Position numbers and translations under genes: made by a program
Shown: positions 8,127 through 15,371 of the stretch, in pieces
Position numbering within the stretch: position 1 is the stretch's first letter
How the letters are laid out: each line of letters starts with the position of its first letter
DNA from: Lachnospiraceae bacterium MD308
GTDB taxonomy: Bacteria > Bacillota > Clostridia > Lachnospirales > Lachnospiraceae
NCBI GenBank assembly: GCA_010206225.2
Contig: VIQU02000019.1
Coordinates: 1 to 64,000, forward strand
Reading direction: 5' to 3'
Length of the DNA: 64,000 nucleotides
The notes under the pieces: generated by a model
Seen by the model: the letters and a program-made list of their open reading frames with translations, nothing else
The model's database searches: none
What the model was told of the DNA's origin: nothing

Positions 8127-9401
8127 ATGATTAAGGAAATAAGGATGCCGGCGGGCGGTCAGACGACAGATGTATCGGTCGTAGGAACCTGGCTAGTAAA
8201 AATCGGCGATAAGGTGGAGCGCGGCGATGCGCTCCTTGAGATAGAGACGGATAAAGCAACTCTCACGGTGGAAAGCTATGCAAAGGGTATCGTGCTTGCG
8301 CTGCTTGTGGAAGAAGGCGATGAGACTCCGGCAGGAGAAGTGATTGCTCTTATCGGCGATGAGAGCGACAGGGAAGAAGCGAAGGTGAGGCTTGCGGGAG
8401 AAGACGTACTGAAGAACCAGAAACCTGAAGAAGAAAAAAAAGCAATCATGGAAGAAACGCTGACATCAGAAGAAGAATATCAGCCGATTGATAAAAATGC
8501 GCCGAGAAGGACGAAACCAAAGGCTTTTGTTTCTGGAAGTGAGAAAGATGTTCTGAAACAGAATGCCCGGAAGCCGGGACAGATAAAGGCTATGCCGAAT
8601 GCGAAGGTTTTGGCAAAAGAGAATCATATATTACTGGAGGATGTGGCAGAGGCATCGGGGAAAAATGTTCTCAAGCGTCAGGATGTAGCGGCATTTCTAG
8701 AAAATCATATACAGGAAAAAGAAGAAACAATCATTCCATTTACAAATATGCGCAGGGTGATTGCCAGACGGATGCTTGACAGTGTGCAGAATATCCCTGT
8801 ATTTACGGCGGCTGTTGAGATCGATATGACACAGTGCATGGCATTCCGGCGGCTGGTAAATTCTGCAAAGGACGAAAGAAAAGTCTCTTACAATGATATT
8901 TTATTCAAATGCATGGAGGCGGCAATACGTGCTTATCCTTATGTGAATACATCTTATTCGGATGAGGGAATCCTTTTACATAAAGATGTGAATATCGGAC
9001 TTGCCGTGTCTGTAGAAGGAGGTCTGGTCGTTCCGGTCGTGCGCAGGGTTCAGGAAAAGAGTATCTCAGAGATAGCCGCGTATAATCGGGAAAATATAGG
9101 CAAGGCAAGGGATGGGAGTCTTTCGCTGGAGGAAATGTCAGGCGGAACGATCACGCTGTCGAATCTGGGGATGTATCCCATTACACAGTTTACGGCGATT
9201 ATCAATCCGCCGGAGGTCTGTATTCTGGCAGTAGGGGCAATAGAAGAAAAACCTGTTTTTGCAGACGGAACGTGGAGGGCTGTGCCTGTTATGAAGCTGA
9301 CGGGAAGCTTTGACCATCGGATCGTTGACGGTGCATACGCGGCAGGATTTCTGGGCGAATTAAAGAGAATAATCGAGAATCCGGCATTGGCACTGGTTTA
9401 A
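8127..9401 (+). CDS. Dihydrolipoamide acyltransferase (E2) of a 2-oxoacid/acetoin-type dehydrogenase complex
   Basis: This 424-residue protein has three domains in order. The lipoyl domain (about 1-75) carries EIETDKATL, whose Lys is the lipoylation site. The small E3/E1-binding domain (about 155-190) contains MPNAKVLAKENH and LLEDVAEASG. The catalytic acyltransferase domain (about 205-424) has the active-site DHRIVDGAYAAGF. It moves an acyl group from E1 to CoA and forms the core of the complex. The ATG at 8127 follows GGTGGTAGGG, 4 bases after the aldolase stop. Having a single lipoyl domain is common in Firmicutes. The acyl group cannot be predicted from what is visible. Confidence 0.9.
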   Translation: MIKEIRMPAGGQTTDVSVVGTWLVKIGDKVERGDALLEIETDKATLTVESYAKGIVLALLVEEGDETPAGEVIALIGDESDREEAKVRLAGEDVLKNQKPEEEKKAIMEETLTSEEEYQPIDKNAPRRTKPKAFVSGSEKDVLKQNARKPGQIKAMPNAKVLAKENHILLEDVAEASGKNVLKRQDVAAFLENHIQEKEETIIPFTNMRRVIARRMLDSVQNIPVFTAAVEIDMTQCMAFRRLVNSAKDERKVSYNDILFKCMEAAIRAYPYVNTSYSDEGILLHKDVNIGLAVSVEGGLVVPVVRRVQEKSISEIAAYNRENIGKARDGSLSLEEMSGGTITLSNLGMYPITQFTAIINPPEVCILAVGAIEEKPVFADGTWRAVPVMKLTGSFDHRIVDGAYAAGFLGELKRIIENPALALV

Positions 9402-9442
9402 CCCGGATACAATATGAATTTGAGAAGCGAAGGTGAATGCAG

Positions 9443-10822
9443 ATGGAAGAGAATAAATATGACTTGATTGTGATCGGGGGCGGGCCGGGAGGCTACTCGG
9501 CCGCCATATCCGCGGCAAAGGAAGGTCTTTCGGTGTTGCTTTTTGAAGGCGGTTCTATGGGCGGCACATGTCTGAACGAAGGATGTATCCCGACGAAGTA
9601 TCTGCTGGATAAAGCAGCCGCTTTGGAAAAGGTAAGGGCGCTGACGGAAAAAGAGATATTCAAAGAGCCGGGATTGTTCAGCTTTCAGAAGATTCAAAGA
9701 GGCAGGGAAAAAGTGATAAAAAAACTCACTGACGGAGTGCGATATCTTTTAAAAGTCAATAAGGTAACGGTGATTCATGGATTTGCATCCCTTAAGGAAG
9801 TTGGAAAGGCAGAGTGCGGGGGAATGCTCTATGAAGCAAAGGATATCATTATAGCGACAGGCTCCGAAAGCGTGAACATCCCTGTTGCCGGAACGGAGTA
9901 TACGATTGGCAGTGCGCAGGCACTGGCGCTTGAGAGCGTGCCGAAGCGTCTTGCAGTCATCGGCGGCGGTGTGATCGGCATGGAGCTTGCGAGCGCCTAT
10001 TGTTCCTACGGTTCTGAGGTGACGGTGCTGGAGGCGATGCCGTCTTTGTTTCCCACTGAGGATAAGGAAATGATTTCTTATATGGAAAAGGAACTTACAA
10101 AGCGGGGAGTCCGGATTCTGACTGGGAGAAAAGTAAAAGTGATCGAAAAAGCGGGACTAAGCCGGAGGGTGTTTTTTGAAGGAGCTAAGCCGGAAGAGAT
10201 CTATGCGGATGCAGTTGTTCTGGCAGCAGGGCGGAAACCTTCTTATAAGGGAATCGATGCAGAAAAGCTTGGACTTGCGCTTACGGAAAAGAAGGAAATA
10301 CAGGTGGATGAACATATGCAGACTAATATTCCGCATATCTACGCGATCGGTGATGTGATCGGCGGCTACCAGCTTGCCCATGCGGCATATGCGGAGGGCG
10401 AGGCGGCAGTTTCGCATATCCTTGGAAAAGACAGGGAATCAGGTCTTTCTGTAATGCCGAGATGCATCTACACCATGCCGGCTTATGCGGCGGCAGGACT
10501 TACGGAGACGAAGGCAAAAGAACAGGGGACAGAGACCGTGAAGGGCAAATTTTTCTATTCGGGAAATGGAATGGCGCTGGCGGAAGGCGCGGAAGGTTTT
10601 ATTCAGGTGCTTATGGAAAAAGATACAAAGACAACGGTTGGGATACAGATTGTAGGGGAAGGCGCGCCGGAGCTGCTTTCATTTGCGGCGCTTGCGGTAA
10701 AAAACAGAATGACCTTTGATGAATGGCGGCAATTCATTGTAGCTCATCCGTCGCTGTCTGAGATGATAAAGGAGGCGGCGCTTGATTGCTTTGGAATGAG
10801 TGTACACGGTGCAGTAAGATAA
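9443..10822 (+). CDS. Dihydrolipoamide dehydrogenase (E3)
   Basis: This 459-residue flavoprotein reoxidises the E2 dihydrolipoyl group with NAD. The FAD site is VIGGGPGGYSAAI (from residue 10), the redox disulfide is Cys43/Cys48 in GGTCLNEGCIPTK, the NAD site is VIGGGVIGMELAS, the second FAD motif is IYAIGDV, and the C-terminal catalytic His-Glu pair is HPSLSE. I chose the ATG at 9443 over the in-frame ATG at 9437 because AAGG at 9430-9433 is well spaced only for the former. There is no N-terminal lipoyl domain, unlike some Firmicute E3 proteins. It completes a dedicated dehydrogenase complex in this operon. Confidence 0.93.
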   Translation: MEENKYDLIVIGGGPGGYSAAISAAKEGLSVLLFEGGSMGGTCLNEGCIPTKYLLDKAAALEKVRALTEKEIFKEPGLFSFQKIQRGREKVIKKLTDGVRYLLKVNKVTVIHGFASLKEVGKAECGGMLYEAKDIIIATGSESVNIPVAGTEYTIGSAQALALESVPKRLAVIGGGVIGMELASAYCSYGSEVTVLEAMPSLFPTEDKEMISYMEKELTKRGVRILTGRKVKVIEKAGLSRRVFFEGAKPEEIYADAVVLAAGRKPSYKGIDAEKLGLALTEKKEIQVDEHMQTNIPHIYAIGDVIGGYQLAHAAYAEGEAAVSHILGKDRESGLSVMPRCIYTMPAYAAAGLTETKAKEQGTETVKGKFFYSGNGMALAEGAEGFIQVLMEKDTKTTVGIQIVGEGAPELLSFAALAVKNRMTFDEWRQFIVAHPSLSEMIKEAALDCFGMSVHGAVR

Positions 10823-10835
10823 GGAGGGAATACTT

Positions 10836-12386
10836 ATGAAGAGCTATATGATAGGTCTTGATTACGGGACAGGCGGCGGAAAGGCATGTATTATTGATGA
10901 GAACGCGGATGTACTTGCATATTCCTTCCGTGAATATCTGATTTACACAGATAAGCCGGGATGGTCGGAGCATGATGCGGATTATTACTGGACGCTGGCA
11001 CAAGATGTGATAAAGGAGTGCCTTGAGAAATCAAAAATTGCGCCGGAACAGATACGTGGGATCGGAATCTCCTCAGCGCAGCCCTGTCTGGTAATGATAG
11101 ACAGAGAAGGAAATCCGATCAACCGCGCTTATAATCTGATGGACAGGCGCGCAGTCAGTCAGGTGGAGTGGCTCCGTGAGCATGTAGGTGTAGATAAGAT
11201 TTTTGAGATCAACGGGAACCGGATTGAGGACTATCCGACGATGGTCAATCTTATGTGGGAGAAGGAGAACCGTCCGGAGGATTACAAAAGAATCTGGAAA
11301 ACTATCACCATAGACGGGTTTGTGCGGTTTAAGATGACAGGAGAGACAGCGATGAGCTACTCCCAGGGCGGATTCTGGGGAGTAGCCTACGATATCCGTA
11401 AAAAAGAGTTCAATAAAGAACTTATGGATAAGCTCGGCATTGATATGGAATTGATGCCAAAGCTGTATCCCTGTGAGGAGATCATCGGAAAAGTGACAGA
11501 GGAAGCTTCCAGAGAGCTGGGACTTGTGCCCGGTATTCCGGTATGCGCAGGTCAGGTGGACTGTAATGCGGGCTTCGTCGGAGGCGGCGCCATTATGCCG
11601 GGCGATGTCCAGATCAATCTGGGGACATGCGGGGTTATGGGAGTGGTAAATGACAGCAGGGAATTTACAGACCTTGTATGCAATGATGCTTACACAACCA
11701 ATTCCTGCAATGATTTTATCTCCATTGCGGTGGTGCTGACCGGGGGACAGGTACTCAGATACCTGCGGGACAATTTTTGCCAGATGGAGCAGGAGACAGC
11801 AAAGCTGATGTCGGATATGGATGTCTATGACATCATGAATAAAGAGGCGGAAAAAGTCCCGGCAGGAAGTGAGGGACTGATTGTGCTTCCGTATCTTGCG
11901 GGAGAAAGGACTGTGTTGTGGGATGCAAAGGCGAGGGGGACTATATTCGGGTTATCCACACGTCACACGAAGGGCCATCTGATCCGGGCATTTATGGAAG
12001 GGGTTGCCTATGCGCTTTATGATAATTACAGGCTGATGTTGGAAAAGGGAATCAAAGCGAACGCGCCGATTATTCTCAATGAGGGCGGGGCTAAGAGCAG
12101 GCTGTGGAGAAGGATCATTACAGATGTATTTAATGTGCCGACTGCATTTGTAGAAAACCGTGTAGGAGCGCCTTACGGAGATGCGATTCTAGCAGGAGTA
12201 TCGGCAGGGGTGTGGAAGGATTTCTCTATAGCGAAAGAAAAAGTAAATTATATTGACTATATGGAACCGGATAAGAAGGCGCATGAGATGTATATGGAAT
12301 ATTTTAAAATTTACCACAGGCTTTACGGGCATTTGAAAGAGGATTTCTCAGATCTGTACGAGATAGTAAAACGGTATGAGAAGTAA
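10836..12386 (+). CDS. FGGY-family carbohydrate kinase
   Basis: This 516-residue kinase has the FGGY N-terminal ATPase fold (IGLDYGTGGGKACI, the phosphate-1 motif) and C-terminal domain (NEGGAKSRLWRRIITDVFN, adenosine motif, then VGAPYGDAILAG). Catalytic Asp is likely in CAGQVDCNAGFVG. FGGY kinases phosphorylate ketoses, polyols or related compounds such as xylulose, glycerol or the AI-2 precursor. The substrate here is unclear. It is 13 bases downstream of E3 with AAGGAGGG before the ATG, so it belongs to the same transcript. The likely order is kinase, then aldolase, then dehydrogenase complex, but the operon contains no transporter or isomerase. Confidence 0.87.
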   Translation: MKSYMIGLDYGTGGGKACIIDENADVLAYSFREYLIYTDKPGWSEHDADYYWTLAQDVIKECLEKSKIAPEQIRGIGISSAQPCLVMIDREGNPINRAYNLMDRRAVSQVEWLREHVGVDKIFEINGNRIEDYPTMVNLMWEKENRPEDYKRIWKTITIDGFVRFKMTGETAMSYSQGGFWGVAYDIRKKEFNKELMDKLGIDMELMPKLYPCEEIIGKVTEEASRELGLVPGIPVCAGQVDCNAGFVGGGAIMPGDVQINLGTCGVMGVVNDSREFTDLVCNDAYTTNSCNDFISIAVVLTGGQVLRYLRDNFCQMEQETAKLMSDMDVYDIMNKEAEKVPAGSEGLIVLPYLAGERTVLWDAKARGTIFGLSTRHTKGHLIRAFMEGVAYALYDNYRLMLEKGIKANAPIILNEGGAKSRLWRRIITDVFNVPTAFVENRVGAPYGDAILAGVSAGVWKDFSIAKEKVNYIDYMEPDKKAHEMYMEYFKIYHRLYGHLKEDFSDLYEIVKRYEK

Positions 12387-12446
12387 TAAAAGTTTGCAGT
12401 ACGCGAGAGGCGGCGGAGCCTATCGCAGGTAATATTCATGCTGCTT

Positions 12447-12476
12447 AAAAAGCACTTCTTGTCTGAAGTGCTTTTA
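12447..12476. terminator. Bidirectional rho-independent terminator
   Basis: AAAAGCACTTC and GAAGTGCTTTT pair over 11 bases around the loop TTGTCT, with A and T runs on both sides. It serves the rightward kinase operon and the leftward GNAT gene, whose stop codon lies inside it. An additional imperfect hairpin (GCGAGAGGC with GCCTATCGC, 12403-12426) lies just upstream without a T run. Confidence 0.88.
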
Positions 12477-13019
12477 ATCAAGATACAGGTTCATCAGTTC
12501 AAAATCCGCATATTTCCCATCAATTTTTAGAAAACCTTTAAAATGTCCGGTATTTTCAAATCCAAACTTCTTATATAATTCAATAGCCCGGACATTATCG
12601 CTCTTAACTTCTAATGAGATGATCTCCACATGAGCGGTATTTTTGGCAAAATCGATGACAGCTTCCATAAGACTGCTCCCGATTCCCTGCCCCCATTCCG
12701 ACCTTAGTACAGAAATGCCGAGGGTACCCCTGTGCTTTAGCCGCATTCGTGTCATTCCGGTAAAATGGGCATTTCCGACGATTCGGCCATTCTTTCTTGC
12801 TACGAACATGGCTGAAGAAGCAGAGTCTATAAGCGATGCGAGATAAATCTGTTCTTCTTTTAACGTAGCGGAAAGTCCTTCTGAACCAAAGGTGAGATTG
12901 TCTGTTTCTCCTCCGATGATCTTCAGAATATGGAGCAGTTCTTCTGCATCTTCCGGCTTGGCTTTCTCGATAATAATATCTTCAGATATAGTATTTCTTT
13001 CTGCATTCAGAAAATACAT
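12474..13019 (-). CDS. GNAT-family N-acetyltransferase
   Basis: This 181-residue protein has the GNAT acetyl-CoA site LRSEWGQGIGSSLMEA (the R/Q-x-x-G-x-G/A loop), followed by LEVKSDNVRAIELYKKFGFEN, a standard motif B. Proteins like this acetylate amines of proteins, peptides or small molecules; the C-terminal form resembles generic YhhY/RimJ-like enzymes. The ATG at 13019 has GGGAGGG upstream. It is monocistronic: its own promoter lies at 13053-13082 and the stop falls inside a terminator. No substrate can be assigned. Confidence 0.85.
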   Translation of the reverse strand: MYFLNAERNTISEDIIIEKAKPEDAEELLHILKIIGGETDNLTFGSEGLSATLKEEQIYLASLIDSASSAMFVARKNGRIVGNAHFTGMTRMRLKHRGTLGISVLRSEWGQGIGSSLMEAVIDFAKNTAHVEIISLEVKSDNVRAIELYKKFGFENTGHFKGFLKIDGKYADFELMNLYLD

Positions 13020-13052
13020 ACGCTATCCCTCCCTTGCAGATTTCTTTTTTGA

Positions 13053-13082
13053 ATTGTACCATGAAATTACTTAAAAGTTCAA
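13053..13082 (-). promoter_or_regulatory. Promoter of the GNAT gene
   Basis: Reading leftward, TTGAAC (13082-13077) and TACAAT (13058-13053) are 18 bases apart. The -35 box overlaps the last codons of the upstream histidine kinase gene. Confidence 0.6.
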
Positions 13083-14396
13083 CAGTACCTTCACTTCAAA
13101 TATATGGTTTTCATGGATGATATCAAGAAATCCGTCATATTTTTCTGTAATCAGCCGTACAGATTTCAGTCCCTGCCCTTCTCCGTCATGCTTGGAGGAG
13201 AGGAGTTTCCCGCCCTTTATGGACAGCGGTTCTTCATATGGATTTGCGATATGCAGGGCGATGACGTGTTCAGACGTCTGTCCCGCGGTTAGTGTGATTC
13301 TGCGTTTTTCTTCAGGGAGAGCTTTGCAGGCATCCGCCGCATTTTCCAGCAGATTCCCCAGCAGTACGCAAAAATCCATGTCCTCGATAGAAAAATCATC
13401 TTTCAGGCGTATGTTCAGACGGGTATCTATGCAAAACTCCCGGCAGAGGGAAACGTAGTGGTTTAAGATGGCATTAACGGCGGGGGAAGAGCAGTACTTT
13501 AAGGGCATGTCGGTAACGCTGCCGATGGATTGCTCCAGATAATCTTCCAGTTCCCTGTAATGCTGTTTTTTTAGCATTTCTGCAAGAACAGTGAGCTGAT
13601 GGCGGAAATCGTGGCGCAGACGGGTGGTTTCCTGCATATAAGCCTGAAGCCGGTGGTATTGCTGCGCCTGTATCTCAAGCTGGGCGGCTCTTTGGAGGAT
13701 GTTCTGATTTTCCGTGATGCTGTAAGCGATTTTGTAAAACAGACCATAGATAATGAGGATGAGAATGAAAAGGATAAAAATTGTGATAATATACACTTCT
13801 AAAAACCGTCCTACAAACATAACGCTGTTATCAAAGGGGATAAAGATAAAGGAAAACATTAAAAAACACATGGGAATCAGCCAGATGATCCTCCAGACTT
13901 TTTCCTCATGGAAATGGTGCACCAGCCATCCAAGATACCGCCGGGCAGGCAGGGCAAGGCTCAGGACCAGTATGGATTCAAAGGCAAGCCCGAGTAAAAA
14001 GACGTCAGCGTATACCGGGTCGTCAATAGTGGATGTGGGATGAAAAAATATACTGACCAGATGGTAGAACAGATAAGTAAAGCCCCCGAGCAGGCAGGCG
14101 GTCATAAAGATAAACCACAGGTGGGAACGCTTAAGCGCGAATTCTCTTTGGTAAAGATGGAAAAATACAACGATGCAAAGAAATTCGTTTACCGAATCCG
14201 CAATTACAGGCGGGAGCAGAAAATATATAAGGAACATGACGATTTCCATCAATGCAAAGGCAGCGGCGGTTTTGGCGGCAAGGCGCGCGTGTGGCCTTTT
14301 CGCATCCTGCCAGACTGGGATAAAGCAAAAGAAGATAAGCGGTATGATGTTAAAAGTAGAACGAGCATACATGGCAGTTGTTATCAAATTCTCCAT
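13071..14396 (-). CDS. AgrC/VirS-like GHKL sensor histidine kinase
   Basis: This 441-residue membrane kinase has about six hydrophobic segments in residues 1-215, then a coiled dimerisation helix with the phosphoacceptor region TTRLRHDFRHQLTVLAEML, and a GHKL ATPase domain with the N-box LLGNLLENAADA and the glycine-rich GEGQGLKSVR. It is typical of quorum or peptide sensors paired with LytTR regulators. It is translated right after the response regulator (ATG three bases past that stop, with GGAGG inside the regulator's last codons). No cognate AgrD-like peptide or AgrB processing gene is seen nearby, so the signal is unknown. Confidence 0.88.
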   Translation of the reverse strand: MENLITTAMYARSTFNIIPLIFFCFIPVWQDAKRPHARLAAKTAAAFALMEIVMFLIYFLLPPVIADSVNEFLCIVVFFHLYQREFALKRSHLWFIFMTACLLGGFTYLFYHLVSIFFHPTSTIDDPVYADVFLLGLAFESILVLSLALPARRYLGWLVHHFHEEKVWRIIWLIPMCFLMFSFIFIPFDNSVMFVGRFLEVYIITIFILFILILIIYGLFYKIAYSITENQNILQRAAQLEIQAQQYHRLQAYMQETTRLRHDFRHQLTVLAEMLKKQHYRELEDYLEQSIGSVTDMPLKYCSSPAVNAILNHYVSLCREFCIDTRLNIRLKDDFSIEDMDFCVLLGNLLENAADACKALPEEKRRITLTAGQTSEHVIALHIANPYEEPLSIKGGKLLSSKHDGEGQGLKSVRLITEKYDGFLDIIHENHIFEVKVLLNF

Positions 14397-14399
14397 AAA

Positions 14400-15131
14400 T
14401 CATACCTCCTGTTCACTTAGCTTTTCAAACTGGTAATGATTAAATTTTTGCATGATGTCTACATGGTTCCGTTTGTGGATAGGGAAGGACTTATTGTCTG
14501 CCATTATAAATGTGTCCCGGGTTGCCTTTGTGATAAAGTCCATATTTAAAAGGATACCTCTGTTGCAGAGCAAAAATCTGGTTTCCTTTTGCAAAGTGGC
14601 ATGGAGAGAGGAAAAGGTAACGCGGTAGCGCAGTTCCTGCCCGTTCTCCAGTATGAGGAAAGTATATTTGTCGCGTGAGACCAGATATTGAATTTTAGAG
14701 AGCGGCAGGCGGACTTTTTGTTTTCCGGAGTAAAATTCCAGAACTCTTGCCTGTAATCGCAGCTTCTTCCATGCAGCATTCAGGACTTCCTCAACCTTTT
14801 TGTAATTTAAACTTGCTTTTTCGATATAATCAAAGCAGACGTGAAGCTTTACCGCCCGCCAGATATCCTCTCTGCTCGCAGTCAAAAAGACAATGAGGCA
14901 GTCAGCGTTTTTCTCAAGAATCCGGCGGGCAGTCTCGATTCCGTCCATCTGCCCCATGTAAATATCCATAAACACGAGATGGTACTTTTCAAACGAAGAT
15001 GCTAAGAATGCCTCGCCGGAATCGTATCGGGCAAAGCGAAGTTCCGGTGAATGCAGTTCTTTATATTGCGTCAAAAAAGCAGACAGCGCTTCTGCGTCAG
15101 AGACGCAGTCTTCTACAAGAGCGATGTGCAT
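14400..15131 (-). CDS. LytTR-family response regulator (AgrA-like)
   Basis: This 243-residue protein has a receiver domain with the phosphoacceptor Asp in VFMDIYMGQMDGIETA and the switch Thr in IVFLTAS, followed by a LytTR DNA-binding domain from about 130 (KVRLPLSKIQYLVSRDKYTF, and FLLCNRGILLNMDFI). It forms a two-gene operon with the kinase downstream. A likely target is the divergent surface protein gene at 15372, because that gene has a TATAAT (15286-15291) but no recognisable -35 box. The ribosome site is a run of eight Gs (15139-15146) ending 7 bases before the ATG, which is unusual and could be slippage-prone. Confidence 0.87.
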   Translation of the reverse strand: MHIALVEDCVSDAEALSAFLTQYKELHSPELRFARYDSGEAFLASSFEKYHLVFMDIYMGQMDGIETARRILEKNADCLIVFLTASREDIWRAVKLHVCFDYIEKASLNYKKVEEVLNAAWKKLRLQARVLEFYSGKQKVRLPLSKIQYLVSRDKYTFLILENGQELRYRVTFSSLHATLQKETRFLLCNRGILLNMDFITKATRDTFIMADNKSFPIHKRNHVDIMQKFNHYQFEKLSEQEV

Positions 15132-15371
15132 CTTTATACCCCCCCCACCTAATGTGTGTCAACTTGAATTTATTTTATCCCAAATTTCCCTTAAATAAAA
15201 GACAATATCCATGAATTCTTTTATCCATTTACGACAAAACCGTGCGATTCGCGCCAAAAGCAGGAATCGAGGGGAGGAAGTGTCGTATAATTTCAGATAA
15301 CATTTTGGGACTGTATCAAAAGGTGTGGTTTTGCCTTGGAATGATGCAAATAAGACACAGGAGGGAGACAG

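Noticed and set aside
9398..9697. Antisense open frames inside long coding genes, such as this one in E3
   Set aside because: They mirror the coding frame of well-supported genes and lack ribosome sites and family features.
5179..10822. Naming the complex as a classical acetoin dehydrogenase (acoABCL)
   Set aside because: There is no AcoR, the E1 alpha has an altered His, and the aldolase and kinase do not belong to known aco operons; the substrate stays open.
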